From Warburgia ugandensis (Eukaryota; Streptophyta; Magnoliopsida; Canellales; Canellaceae): 64,000 bases of DNA. The translations under genes were made by a program, and so were the position numbers. Positions 24,540 to 37,106 of this stretch are shown here, piece after piece. Each line of letters starts with the position of its first letter. The stretch's first letter is position 1. The stretch spans positions 73,293,944-73,357,943 of the forward strand of contig CP141130.1 of NCBI GenBank assembly GCA_035236585.1. Direction: 5' to 3'. Below the pieces are notes generated by a model. The model did no database searches, had not been told where the DNA came from, and saw only the letters and a program-made list of their open reading frames with translations.

Positions 24540-24970
24540 AACTTTGAGATGTTTATCAAAAATATTTTGTCTAAACTGGACCTTTGTGGATGCAGTTGAT
24601 GTCTACACTACTGTTAACTAGGGCAATAAGGTTCGACCGATACCATTCAGTTCCAATGGTAATGGTTATGTTAATATACCATTTTTGGGATGTGACTTGT
24701 CTAATTAAGTCAAGATATTATGGTGGTTCTAGTTCAATTATGTCTTTATTAGAGGTTTCTCTAATTTGGAGTGTTTTATTTTCTTCAAGATTAGTAATTC
24801 TTTTATCTAACAAGCTGTTTTCATTTTTTAACAATATGATTTTTGTTTTAAAGTTATTAACCTCCCTTTCAAGATCTTAAATAGTGATATTGGAGCTAAT
24901 TGTAGGTTGATTATGAAGTCTTTAAGTAACCTCAGACATCTTATACACATTGTTTGTGTCAACAGGTTTA
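24540..24970 (-). pseudogene. EPRV copy B coiled coil and protease start
   Basis: The coiled-coil region aligns to copy A 17380-17159 but has stops. The protease site near 24640-24600 reads LVNSSVDINCI, so both the Asp and the Gly of the DSG motif are changed. Inactive. Confidence 0.6.
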
Positions 24971-25223
24971 TCTTCTCTGTTTTCCAAAGAAGTTATTATT
25001 TTCTCAAAAATAATTCTTTTATTTCTTTGTTTTCAATTTTGTCTATTATGTCAAGGAGATCTTGTTGAGTTTGAGAGAGAACATTAATATATAAATTATT
25101 TATCTCAACTATAGCTTTCTAGTAGTCAGAGTTTTCATTATCCTTAAATGCATTACAATGACCATAGTAATTTTCAATTTCAGAGTCAAAGGAAGACGAA
25201 GATTCGAAATCTGTGTTATCAGA

Positions 25224-26030
25224 CTATTCTGATTTAGAAGAATTTAGCATGATTTTACATAGGGAATTTTTTAATTCTTCATCTATTTGAAGTTCTTCAA
25301 TTTTCTTCTTGATCCAGCATCTGTTAGCATAATGGCCAAGTTTTTCACATTTGTAACATTTGATTTTAGATTTATCTTTACTATTATAAGGTTTATTTTT
25401 AGATTTACGTTTCTTAGGGTTCCTATTATTCTTATAGGAATATTTCCTATTGATTCTTGATTGTTTAGTTTTACCCCTATCAAGCATTTGTATTTTAGGG
25501 ATGTCAATTGCAATTGGCTGACATAATTCTCCTAGTTGTTTCGTTTTTGTAATTCTTTCTTTTTTAAGCTGATTTCTTAGCTTAATTTCATTACATAGAG
25601 CAACTCCTTCACTGACACATGAGTGAATTAATTGACCATAAGAAATTTGCTCATATGGAATATTTCAGTCAAATTTTGATTTAAGAGTATTTTTAACTTT
25701 AGTAGAAAACAGGTATGGAAGCCCTTCTATGAACTTCTACTTCCAATAACTATGATATGCATCATTAAGGTGAAGGATTCTAGTAAGAAAGACATCCTTA
25801 TACCACCTCAAATGTCTTAAAGAAGGACACCTGAGATTTTGAAGAATCGCCCTAGAATTTTCCAATTGGATTTGAATACTACCTGTAAAATGTTTAAGTA
25901 TTGTGCTAACTAAAGAATAAACCACATCTTCTTTAGGCTGACTGGTGTGAGGTTCTATTTTAACATTATTAAGAATTTCATCTCGTTGAGTAGGAGAGAC
26001 AATTATTCCACCATCCTTTGAGGTTTCTGG
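25224..26030 (-). pseudogene. EPRV copy B capsid core and zinc knuckle
   Basis: The open piece reaching 25737 begins inside the LTR; only the part from 26030 down is viral. It contains VYSLVSTILKHFTGSIQIQL, shared with copy A. The zinc knuckle piece (25487-25224) reads CYKCEKLGHYANRC, with canonical CX2CX4HX4C residues and a basic leader (NRKYSYKNNRNPKKRKSK). An acidic stretch follows that is deleted in copy A. Confidence 0.75.
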
Positions 26031-28103
26031 TGTGACGACCCGGGTTTTTATATGATGCAATTTTGATAAACAGGCGAGATCTCTTGTTTTATAAGTATGA
26101 AATGCATGAAAATCTTTTTCTTTTGGAAAACATTCTTTCATAAAAACCCCAAGTGTCAAAAACACATTCTCAAATTATCTAGCCATGGCAAAGTTTAAAT
26201 CAATATTATTCCCAAGAAAGTGTTAGTCACAGCCCCAGCTATTAGAGAGTAACTACAATCAAGTAACATTGAAAGATAAGGTAGGGGTTTACTTACTTGT
26301 ACTGAGTCTGAGTGTCTCCTAGCACAAGCGTACCTTGCCCTTAAGTATTTACTTTGTGTCTAAAAAATGTTGAGGATTGGGTGAGTATATACTATACTCG
26401 ATAGGAGCCTATCACTACTAGTTTTATAATACATGAGATGTTTTAAAATCATATGCTCATTCAAAACATGTATATGTTTGAATACTCAAGTGCAGCATCG
26501 ATGTTAAAATCTATTGTTAAACTAAAATACTAACGACTTAAAGGATCATATAATCCAAAATCGAAAGTATCATATACATATATATCATAACATTATGATA
26601 TGCACTTGTTTGTAAAACATATATGTGCATAATATATATGCAATCATTTACAAAACATGTCCATGTACAAAGCATTTATCACATGCATGCTGAATTAAGT
26701 CATGCTAAACAAGTTATATACTTAAAAAATATGTTCTAAAAATAATAATAGTTCTTTTTAAAAGGATCTAATAGTGATAGAACACCTACCTGGCTAGGTC
26801 GCGCTAACCCTTTTGTCCTCGGACACTCCTGATCATGGTTTGGGGAATCAAGGTTAGTTTGGCCTATCTTTTATGGGTTTTAGAGTAATTGGTCTTATTA
26901 CTTAGGAATTAGGGGTTCATCCCTATGCCTATGGGTGTCCTAAGGTCCTAATTGGGCCTTGGTATCCTCAGTTTTCCAAAGTTCTAGCGGCCACACGCTA
27001 CCACCCTATTCTAAGGGTCATTCCCACCTTTGATTGGGCCTTGATCAGGGATTTTATAGTTTTATGTCTCCGCATCGTCGACACGGACACAACGCCTTTT
27101 AAAGCGCCTCAATCGAAGCTCTAGATCTCAAGTTATAAGCGTTTTAGTGTCGTATGTACATAGGAGTCTTAAAAATAAAAAGACGGAATGCTAGGGCGCT
27201 GTGCGTCTACGACGTGCGCCCCGGCTTCCTTAAGGGACGAAACAAACCCGCAGCGCTAGCACACTGTGCGTCTGCGGCGTGCGCCTCAGCGGGCGCGTCT
27301 GTAGACGCGCCAGGTTTTTTGCCCGACTTTCTCTTTTGCGGGACGCACCTGTTTGGTTTTTCAAACGGAACGACGTGGGACGTTTCGACTGGAATGTCCT
27401 GCTCGTTGGGGAACCGGGGAGTCCTTAGGACACCCTGGTTCAACCCTGTCGAACCAAGATGCGGCCAGAGGGGACGTCACACAGGTCCTTGGTGAGTCTC
27501 CAGGGCTCCATTTTGCATGGTTTTTCATGCAAAAACTTAGGGTAATTGACCTTGGAACTATGGTGAAGATGGGTTTTGAGGGATCTTGGGCGTACCTGGC
27601 TCGTTGCTGGGTTTTTCTCCTTGTTTTCTTCAACATTTTGGGCTGCCATTAGAGGCGCCCAAGAGCTCTATTTATAGAGCTAAGAGAGGGTTCTAGAGGG
27701 GGCTCTCATCGCCTTTGAATGGCAGTAGAGAAACCTCCAGAATGGCAGTGATTTCTCCTCCAATCACCACCGTTCTAGAACCCTCTAGAGGTTGCAGATG
27801 AAGGGGCACCCATATCAAAACAGCCCCCTGTGTTTTTGCAGGGTAAATTCTTTTTAATAAAATTACATTTTTGCCCCTGAACTTCAAAGGGCCATAACTT
27901 GCTCATTTTAACTCCGTTTTGGGTGATTTTGGTCTCGTTGGATTCCTTTTTCTGAGATGCATATAATGGAACCATTTTTAGGACCAAATTCCTGGGTTCA
28001 GACAAGGTGAATGGTGAAATGACTAAAATGCCCTTATCTTCAAAAACTAAACTTTTCATTGCTAAACTTGGAATTTCAATATTACAAAATTGGAGTCATT
28101 ACA
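26031..28103 (-). mobile_element. Solo LTR S1 inside EPRV copy B
   Basis: The 2,073 bp element runs TGTGACGACC..CATTACA and is flanked by a perfect 5 bp duplication, TCTGG (26026-26030 and 28104-28108). Viral sequence continues on both sides as in copy A, so the ends are exact. No gag-pol is present, so it is a solo LTR. A CpG-rich core lies at 27180-27500. Strand is set by similarity to the TGTAAT.. start of S2 and S4; family (Ty3/gypsy with long LTRs) is inference. Confidence 0.9.
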
Positions 28104-28337
28104 TCTGGTCAACCCAACAACTATCATTAAGGAAATATTCATATATGTATCACCTTTTTGTTTACGGACTATTGAAAACATTAACAATCTATGCATCATC
28201 TAAAAAATCTGATTATCAATCATTCCATCTACGTTCCATTCAGAGATTGAATTTGCTCTATACTCATTTTGTATTAGAACATCATTTTATTCTATGAGGA
28301 CATCAGCAGGAGTGGGCCTTTTATAGTAATACCTATT

Positions 28338-28760
28338 TCAACTCTTAGGGTCTCTTTCAATTTTATTAACCTGCGAGAATTGACTTTGTATTTGGAGAAT
28401 TTCTCCCTTCGAGAATTCCTCTTGTTTTGTGTTATTTTCTTGTCCTATGTCAATTTTGAAATCATTCCCTAAAACTGATTTGCTTCCTGTCAAAGCATTA
28501 AGGTTCAAGTTAGTCATTTTATCTTTTATTATTTTCATGATTTCCTCTATATCATTTTCCATTTTGAAATCTTTTATTTTTGGAGGAGGTTTTATTGATG
28601 GTTTGATCTTGTCAGGAGTTAAAAATGTCTTCTGTTCTCTTCTTCTTTTGACTTCATTAATATGATCTAAGATTTTATTTATCCCATCTTCGATTTTTAT
28701 CATCTTTTCTCCTACAATTTGTAGAAAAAAATTTGTATAATCATTATATTTTATTAGCAT
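28338..28760 (-). pseudogene. EPRV copy B capsid protein, N-terminal part
   Basis: The open piece reads MIKIEDGINKILDHINEVKR, a likely coiled coil, then an acidic region with MENDIEEIMKIIKD. It matches copy A 18899-18549. The capsid reading is interrupted downstream at 28103 by the solo LTR and resumes at 26030. Confidence 0.72.
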
Positions 28761-29149
28761 TTTCAGATCTGATAAGGCTTAAAAGTATAGAATTTTATAG
28801 TATGCTGCAGTTTCAAGGGTTTTATCATCCACAATCAATTTAAGAGCATAAGTTGGAGAAAAAACATAAGTTATTTTTTTTCTCCTTCATTCGTTTTCTT
28901 GTCTAATTGCATGGAGCTCATTGCTCAGATATGTTTCAAGGAACCAAGGAACAAAAAATTTAGGAGTTTGGGTTTTATTGAGATGTTGGTAAAATTCTTC
29001 TTTATAAAACTATAAGTTTTCTTTACAGTTTTTAAAGTGACAATTTCTAAACTCCTTATGCTTTTCAAATTCTAATTCATCACTTATTATTTTCATGAGC
29101 TTACTTCCAAGACTAAAATCCATAAACATTAGATGTTGAAGTCCATTTT

Positions 29150-30107
29150 GGACAGAGTAGGATTATTATCCTACGAATTTTTATAAACTGGATGAACAAC
29201 ATTCTAAGTTCTTCTATTGAACTTGATTTAGTCTTATTATGATCAATGGATAGTCTAGATGATTTCAATGAGTAGGAAGTGATCCTATGTAATCTAAAAG
29301 ATCTCCTAATGTTAAACTTAACCTCAATATCTCCATCATCTGTTTGAATGATTTGATCAAATTTCTAATCCGTAATTTGATCAAAATTCTGATCCGTAAA
29401 TCTGTTAATTGCCAGACTGAGGGAAGTTTATCTCATCCCATTTCAAGGTTCTATTGACTGCAATGTCAAAGGACAGAAGATTAGTTTCTATTAAGATAGT
29501 CTTATCTTTTGAAGATTTTTGTTTGGCTTTAATAACCAGAGTAAGGACGACTTTGGATTGGATTCTGCAATTTAGAGCAATTGTTTCTGATCCAGTCTTA
29601 AAATTGTCTCTTTGAGTCTTAATATAAAGACTAAGAGCATCCATGATATTAGGATCAGATAAAGATAAACTAAAATCAGGGAAAGCATTAACATAAACTA
29701 GTCCATGATAGAGACTACTCTGTAAAACTTTTATTAAGGAGGGTGCCCAGTCCAGACATCTGACATCCTAAAGGACTGCTAGGATTGAAGCATTGAGACA
29801 ATTTAGTGTCAAAGGTTTGAATCCTATTTGGATTAGCCCTACATGAATGAATTTATATTTATCAGAATTAAGATATGGTTTAAGATCTTTCTCAGAAAAC
29901 AAATTAACAAATTTTTTTTGTATTATCAAGACTAATTGTTTATTCCATTTGTTTTATGACTTTTGTTGATGAAAAGTCAAATTTCCCTATATTGTAAACC
30001 TCTTTAGGTTTGATAGACGGAATTGTCCAATTATGTAAGAATTCAGTATCAGTAGGATATTCTACCATAGTTATATTTTTAACATGCATGTTTTCATTCA
30101 TAGCCAT
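29150..30107 (-). pseudogene. EPRV copy B movement protein
   Basis: Homologous to 19297-20274 of copy A at the DNA level, including the start context. The only sizable open piece (29644-29405) reads MDALSLYIKTQ, then IALNCRIQSKV and WDEINFP. The N-terminal part carries frameshifts near 29930 and 29770. It is dead. Confidence 0.7.
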
Positions 30108-30894
30108 AGAATTGTCTAGAGAAGCAGAGTTAATAGCTTAGAACAGGCAATGAAGATAGTTAATCTAGATTTATTTCTATCAATACCAGCATGAAACTAA
30201 GCAATTCTATTTCTAAAGCTTTGCATAGCTGTCAACAACTTATGGCAATCCCAAAGGAATCAAGACCTTTCTGATCAACAAATACTAATTGTCTTACTCG
30301 GCTGTCAACAACTTTTGCAAAAACCCCAATGCAATCACTGCTATGGGAGCAAGGCTTCCCCAACTTGGGTGCTGATCCATAAGATAGATATCATAGTTAA
30401 TCAGATTGATGAAGTGCCATTGCAACGTATCAAACAAAAATCATAAAAATGGAAAACCTAGATCATGCAACTACTACTGGAAATAAAAATAAATTAAACC
30501 ATATTCATTGTAGTTCTAAACTACTAATCCATGTTTTTAGCCAAAAATTGGCTTTGATACCATTTTGAGTGAAATAAGGTAGAAATACTTACAGTGCACA
30601 GAAGACTCTCATATACTGAAAGGCTATCAAGGAAGCCGAATACAACTAATAAGAAAAGGTTTTACAAAGAGGGGAAAAGATTACAAAGGGAATAAACAAG
30701 GATTGGAGCAAAGCTTAGAATAGACTAAGTGAACCAAGCAAGCTATGCCCCGACTAACTGACTAACAATATATAGACTTTGAATCCCAGACTTAATTGAG
30801 TCTGAAATCCACTACAATAATTAGACTCTATTATTTCAGACAAACATTGACATAAAGACTGACATAAAGAAAAGTAAGGATAACATAAAGAAGA
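30108..30894 (-). promoter_or_regulatory. EPRV C/B junction: promoter-leader region
   Basis: Between ORF2 of copy C and ORF1 of copy B. On the minus strand a TATA box TCTATATATTG (TATATA at 30774-30769) comes first. The primer site TGGTATCAAAGCC (30562-30550) follows about 210 bp later, then a leader of about 440 bp to the ORF1 ATG at 30107. It matches the B/A junction along its length. Confidence 0.72.
30550..30562 (-). promoter_or_regulatory. Initiator tRNA-Met primer-binding site, EPRV copy B
   Basis: Reads TGGTATCAAAGCC on the minus strand, one mismatch from the usual TGGTATCAGAGCC complement of plant initiator tRNA-Met. Caulimoviridae prime reverse transcription there. Confidence 0.8.
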
Positions 30895-32496
30895 TTATCT
30901 TGCATAATTGATGCCAATGTCGACTTTGAAATGATTAAAGTAATTGATTCCTTTTGATGTAGACAAAAGTTGCTGATTCACTGTATCATTGGTGTTGAGC
31001 CATTGGGTCCTAATGTAGACCAAAGATTTTCTTAAGGCATAATTGCAAAGTGGGGCCCAGCTATTCAAATGGTGGCTTGAATTTACTCTTCGGAAGATTC
31101 TTGATGTCTTCTTCATCTTGGAGATTTCTTCGATCATTCTTAGACTAGATGAATTGAGGAAGGACTGCCATAGATGTGTCCGGGTAATCTTCAAAATTTT
31201 CATCATTTGGATCTTGACTATCTTGAAGAATATTATCCTCAGACATATCTTGAGATCTTGATTCAGACAAATGGTCTTGAGATTTCGTTGATGACGATTC
31301 TCCAGGCCAGATATTGAATGAAGCCATAATTTGATTCTTCATATGATTCGTGCATTTAACCAGTATTTGGTCTTCTGAATTTGTCAGATATTTTTGCTGG
31401 AGCAACTTCTTAATTTCTTCAATGGAGGAAGAAGATTTGGCAATTGGGATATTATCCCTGACAACTTTATTTTACTCAATAACCTTTTCAATTTCACTGG
31501 CCTTGCCCTCAGTATCAAACTTTATCTACCATTTGACAAAGTAAATTACTTTCAGAATTTGGATGCTTAATTCATCTTTTGAAATAATAATAGACCATTT
31601 CCAAATCCAGGGAATTTCAAATTTTGTGCAAAATATTAATTCACAGTGACCTATAATTAGGCCTTTTCCTGGAATATTATTGATTTGTGGTGTATATTCC
31701 ACCCAAATATTATATAGCTTCTTAAGCTTTTCTGGAAATATCTCCAAAGTGGGGCCAAATTTCTACCACCAATGGTAAAAGCATGAAGGAATATCCCATT
31801 GTATTATTTTGGGATTAATTTACAAAACCATGAATTTTTTTTTTGTATTATTCTCTAGATACATTACTAGAGTCATGGCATCAACATAATCCCACCAATT
31901 ATAGGGATATCTTTGACCCTCTTTTTCCTCAATCCACTTATATTGATTTGGATTGATATCCCATTCCTGAGGAGACGGGACTTTATTAATCATGATCTTG
32001 CTAAAATTTATAACGGATCGATCAGTATTATAAAAGTGGCTAATTTTCACTGATTGTATTTCTTGGAGTAATTTCTCAAAAAGATATTTACTTCCGCCAG
32101 CCCTAATTGGGTACATATTATTCTTTTGCATATTTTTTTTTGCAAGTTCCCATGGATCAAAAGTATCATTCCATTTAGGATCCCCAATATTGAGGTAAAA
32201 AAAAAACAATTAGTATGATATTTCTATATATAATTTTTTGTTGTCATTAGCAGAATCTCCTTAATTGTTTTCTGAGAAGAAAATTGAATGCGAGGAATTT
32301 CCTCATTATCAGAAAGAGGGATATTGCCCGAGCATAGTAGTGGTTTTGAAAGATTCTCCGATTTAAGTTTTGGATATTCTTCAATAGATATTAGTTTCTT
32401 GTCTTTGGAGGTCTAAATATTACCACCATCCCTACCTTTACCTCTTCTTCGAGTATTATCCTGGGTAGTCCATTCTCTCTATCTAGAGCTACTCAT
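30895..32496 (-). pseudogene. EPRV copy C ORF2, best preserved
   Basis: About 1.6 kb from the ATGA overlap. The opening has a basic run (TRRRGKGRDGGN). Open pieces are 32209-31820 (DPKWNDTFDPWELAKKNMQK and PYNWWDYVDAMTLVMYLE), 31747-31526 (LYNIWVEYTPQINNIPGKGL, CELIFCTKFEIPW), 31405-31145 (Ser/Asp/Glu-rich) and 31206-30895. Tryptophan-rich motifs shared with copy B show it was a real protein. I cannot assign a function. Confidence 0.62.
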
Positions 32497-33239
32497 GATC
32501 CCTATAAAAACTCACAAGTAAGGTAGTTAGGAAGAGAGTTATATTCTCCCTTAATATATTCAATGTCAAAATAAAAAACAGATAATTGAGCTTGCCATCA
32601 TGCAAAAAAAAAATCTAGAGACAATATTTTTTACATCTTTTTCTGTGATCTGCTTTGCTGTACTGCTGTCAAATCTTAACAAATCTTAACACATTTCACA
32701 TTAGAAAGCATTTCTTTTTTATTTGTAGAATATTTCTTTTGAGTATCATTCCACTTACCTAAAGTGAAACGAACAAGTACTTCTTTATTAGAAGAGGGAT
32801 TTTGTTGTTTCAGAATACCACCATATCCAATATGTGAGGCATCAGTTTCAACAGCCTTAAACCATTCTGTATTGGTAAGATTAAGACAGGGAAGGGATTT
32901 TACTCTGAACTTTATTTTTCTTACATGGCTTTGCATTTTTTCTAAGTCTATTAAAGAGTATTACTATATCATCCACAAGATTATGATAATAAATAGAAAT
33001 ATAATTAAGAGAACCAAGGAATCTTTGCAATTATTTATTATCTAAGATTCCATCAGAAAACTTTGAAGCAAATTGAATACTTCTTTGTATTGGAACTATT
33101 CTTCCCTGAAAGATATTATGTCCTAAAAATCTAACTTCTTCATTAAAAAGCTTCATTTTTGGAGCCAAAAGGACAAGATCATTTTTCTTGACCAACTAAT
33201 TGAATATTTCCAAGTGTTTGAAATGTTGATCAATAGATC
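32493..33239 (-). pseudogene. EPRV copy C RNase H and end of ORF1
   Basis: The frame 32936-32676 reads VETDASHIGYGGILKQQNPS, keeping the catalytic TDAS, then KKYSTNKKEMLSNV. About 90 bp present in the other copies is lost near 32690, and a premature TAG precedes the ORF1 end. The ATGA overlap is at 32493-32496. Confidence 0.7.
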
Positions 33240-34224
33240 TAAACAAAATCAAAACATCATCAATATAAGTAATGATGAATTGTCCATATACATTAAAATT
33301 TTCATTCATAATTTTCTGGAATTTCGAAGGAGCATTTTTTAGTCCGAATGGCAAAACATTCCATTCATATTGTCCAAGTGGAACTGTGAAAGCAGTTTTG
33401 TAACGATCACTTTAACAGATTTGAATTTGCCAATAGCCAGATTTGTGGTCAAATTTTGAAAATATCACTGCTCCTTGTAGTTTATTAAGAAGATCCCTTT
33501 TATTAGGAATTGGATATCTGATCTATTTAAGAACTCTATTGAGTGGTTCGTAGTTTATTACTAACCTAGGTTTTCTTCTTTCCTTTTCTACTGCTTTGTT
33601 GACATAAAAGGCTGTACAACTCCACGGAGAAGAGGATGATCTAATAGTAATTTATTAACAAGATCAATAATTTCATTTTTGTCATAATTCAATGTATTGA
33701 GAGCTCATTTGAGCTAGTCTAGTTGGAATTTCTGCTTCATTAAATCAGTCAATATAAGGGAGACTGACCATGTGGGCTTTTCTATCCCAGAAGGCATTTG
33801 GGAGATCATTACAAAGATTTTTAAGAAAATGATTAAGTAGAGTCTTGAGCTTAGATTGACAGGTTTTGTCTTCAGGATTGTTAGACACATCTTTATAAGA
33901 AATTTCTTCTTTTACAAAATTTATTTGTTGTTCTTTAAGAAGAATTCTTCTAACTTCATTTAACAAATGAGTTTTCGGATCTGTTCAGAATTTACAACAG
34001 AATTGTTTTCCTTCTTTGGAAAAGTATGTTCCAGTTTGATCAATTTTATCAATTGGCATAATATTATGTAAGAAGGGTATTCCTACAATGACATAATGAT
34101 GTAAATCCTTAACTAGGAGAAAAGGAGTAGGAGTACAAATTCCATTATTACATACCATGGCATCATTAAGCTTATAATTAATTTTCAACTTATTATTACT
34201 TGTTGAAGTTAAGCTTTGAGACAT
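33240..34224 (-). pseudogene. EPRV copy C protease end and reverse transcriptase
   Basis: The frame 34224-33985 holds the protease C-terminal half (VKDLHHYVIVGIPFLHNIMP). The RT follows in short pieces from 33966. The catalytic box near 33280-33250 still reads ITYIDDVLI. Stops occur near 33720, 33540 and 33410, so the domain is dead. Confidence 0.75.
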
Positions 34225-34629
34225 TTTTTCAAAATATTTTGTTGGAACCAGACCTTCTTGGATACAGTTAATATCTGCACCACTATCAACTAAAGCAATA
34301 AGGTCTGAATGATACCATTATGTTCCAACTGTTATGGTAATATTAATATACCATTTCTGGGAGGTGACTTGCCTTATTAAGTCCAAGTATTGTGGTGGTG
34401 AAGGTTCAATTATATCCTTTTTAGAAGTTTCTCCAGTTTGGAGTGTTTTCTTTTCTTCTAAGTTTGTAATTCTTCTATCTAAGAGACAATTTTCATTTTT
34501 TAATAGAATAATTTCTGAATTAAGATTATTAACCTCTCTTTTAAAATCTTGAATAGTAATATTGGCACTAATTGTAAGCCAATTACTTAATCTTCTAGAA
34601 ACATCAGACATTTTATAAACATTGTCCAT
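34225..34629 (-). pseudogene. EPRV copy C coiled coil and aspartic protease site
   Basis: The frame 34629-34318 reads VNNLNSEIILLKNENCLLDR, then RITNLEEK, a heptad-like coiled coil. Just beyond it (about 34300-34250) the protease site reads LVDSGADINCIQEGL. This is the only copy that keeps the DSG motif. The frame is broken between the two. Confidence 0.7.
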
Positions 34630-35644
34630 GTCAATAAATTTATCTTCTTTATTTTCTTAGGAAGTTATTTGTAATATCCTTAATTTTTAGGATAAAATAG
34701 GAAATTAATAAATAAATTAAAATAAAAATTTATGGATGAAATTTTTTCCTGAAAACATAAGAATTAGAAAGTACTCGTCGATACGAATCCAACGCCACCA
34801 AGAACGCGAGAAACGGAGCTCAAACGAGGGAGTTATGAGCCGTCAAAGTTGTAAGGGCAAAATGGTCTTTTGACAGAAACGTGTTACACAGGGGTCCAAA
34901 TTGATAACGGCACCCCTGTCTACACACGTCTCTACCAGTCCGGCGAAATCACGGGAGAGACGTGGGAAGAGACATGTGGGGAAGAGTTTCTCTTCCCCAA
35001 GACTCTAAAACCCTATATCTATGCTCCTCTAGGAGCCAAAACGCTCCACTTTGAGCGTTTTCCATGAATGCTACGCAAAACCCTAGCCCTGCAAAAATCT
35101 GAAGTTTCCGGCGAGTGGAGCCCCGGCAACACGAGCAACCCCGACCAGGAACAAGGTAAGCCTCAAATCCGTGTTTTTTCTGTATTTATTAATTAGAAAA
35201 TTTATTTGGAAAGTATTTAAAAATTAGGAAAAAAATCAGATTTTTGGGGGCTTTGTGCACGCTACTGTTGGAGCATGATTTCACGGATCAAACCTTATCT
35301 GTTTGAAAATCGCACCGTCCAACTAGTGCACAAGAGACCCAAGAGCATACCCTTTTAAATTTGGGAGTGATCCAACGGTGGAATTCTCCAGAAAACTCAA
35401 AAACCAGTACCTATGGATGTTTTTAGGAACTTGGGAAAAATCATTTAAAAACCATGGTTTTTGGAAAAATTAGTGCAAAAGGAGGGCATAAATGGATTCT
35501 AGAGAGAATTCTGAAGAAAATGGCGCAAAAATCACGCAAAACAGAGCTCTGTAGCTCCGCCGGAGGCGACCGGAATCCGGTCGTCTTCTCCAGCGTCATC
35601 AACGGCGTCGGCGCCGTGGCGCTGACGCCAGGACGCACAGGGGA

Positions 35645-35652
35645 TGACGTCA
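35645..35652. promoter_or_regulatory. TGACGTCA palindrome in LTR S2
   Basis: Perfect bZIP-type binding site within the CpG-rich part of the LTR. A role as an LTR promoter element is inference. Confidence 0.35.
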
Positions 35653-37106
35653 GCGTCGCACGCGTGCACGGCGAAGCTCGCGCGTGGACACCCTGCAGTT
35701 GGCGGGCACTGTGGGGCCGGGACTCTGAAGAAGCACGGCGCGCATCCCGTGCGGCGTCTGCGTCGCCGTGCGTCTTCGTGCGCCAATGTACGCCAGTGTA
35801 AACCGGCGGAAAAGAGGCGCCGCCGGTTTAAACCACCTTATGGTAGTCCGGCAGGCCCCATTTTAGCGTAGTTTTCACTAAAACTTGATTTTTGGGAGCT
35901 AGAGAGGTCCAAATCACGATCCGGAAGAGGCGTTGTGACCGTATTGACAACGCGGACCTAGTTTTAACTTAAAAACTTAGAAATGACCAATTTTTATTTA
36001 GAAAAATTTTTAAATAGTGATGTGACATGTACAGGTGCACTTGAACATACCAATTAAAGGGAGTTATTAGCAAGCTAGTGGCCTCACACTGAGGTAGGTG
36101 ACGACAACTAATGTTTTGTTTTGATTTTTAAACCATGTTTAAACATAGCATCATGCGTGATTGTGATTTAAAATGCAATTATTATTTACCGTGGATTTTA
36201 TGCGACATTTCGTACAGGATGGTTATTCCAAATTGAATTCTTTTACTGAATAAACTTATTTCAAATGCTTTTACAAGCATGATGTTAATTAGTTATGCTT
36301 AATTAAAGACTTATTTCTTATTACATATATAGAAAATGCATGGATTTACATGGAAATGAGTATAGAGGCTTAGTAGCTGGTCCTTTTATAGGCTGACCCC
36401 AGGATGAGGGGCATGTCTTGGGGATTGCAAGCTATAAGTGCTCTTGAGTTTTAGCATCTACATATGATTTCCGTGTTTTATATTTGATGACGGGTGCTCT
36501 CGCCCGGTGGGCGTCATGCTAGGAGGGATAGGGCCTGCCACCCACCTTCCGAGATTATGATGTGATGAGTTTGTGATATGATAGACACCTGCCCATAGAT
36601 GGCATTCGGTAGGGGTTTGGTAACATAGATAGTCCACACTACCGGTTTGAGCCTTTCCATGGGGACAGACGTTAAGTCTCCCGTTATGGTGTCGACGGAG
36701 AGCGGCGGTGGTTGATACCCATGGAGGGTTGCCACCGGCAAAGATGATGGCCTATATTCTTGTTATGTGTGCATGTATGATGAGCATGGTTATGGATGGT
36801 ATGCCTGGGTGTGACAACACTTAGAGGTTGACTATGTGTACTCCTGATCAGGGATGTTAGTGCGATGTGGTGGGACCCATTACCTTAGGGTGCCCTTATT
36901 CTTGTTGTATGCTCCATTTTATTGATTCATGTCATGTTTTAACTCTATGATTGCATGTTTTAGCATATGGAATAAATTGACATTTATTTGAACATGGCAT
37001 TAGGATATCACTATTTCCATAAATGTTAGACTTTTCATCAATGTTGTTCATTATTTCTTTCATTTATTACATTAATTGTCTATGTACCTACACAAGCGAT
37101 AGCTTG

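Larger units (their letters stand above)
21220..30107 (-). mobile_element. Endogenous pararetrovirus copy B, interrupted by a solo LTR
   Basis: Middle copy and the only one with both ends of the coding region. ORF1 runs from ATG at 30107 to TGA at 22765 and ORF2 from 22768 to about 21220. A 2,073 bp LTR (26031-28103) sits in the capsid region. From the primer site at 30562 to the next at 20729 is about 9.83 kb, or about 7.75 kb without the LTR and its target duplication, a normal genome size for this virus family. Stops and shifts occur in every domain. Confidence 0.88.

Noticed and set aside
27154..27652. Several overlapping open frames on both strands
   Set aside because: They lie in the CpG-rich core of solo LTR S1, where stop codons are rare by composition.
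35454..35871. Overlapping frames rich in Arg and Ala
   Set aside because: Same cause: CpG-rich core of solo LTR S2.
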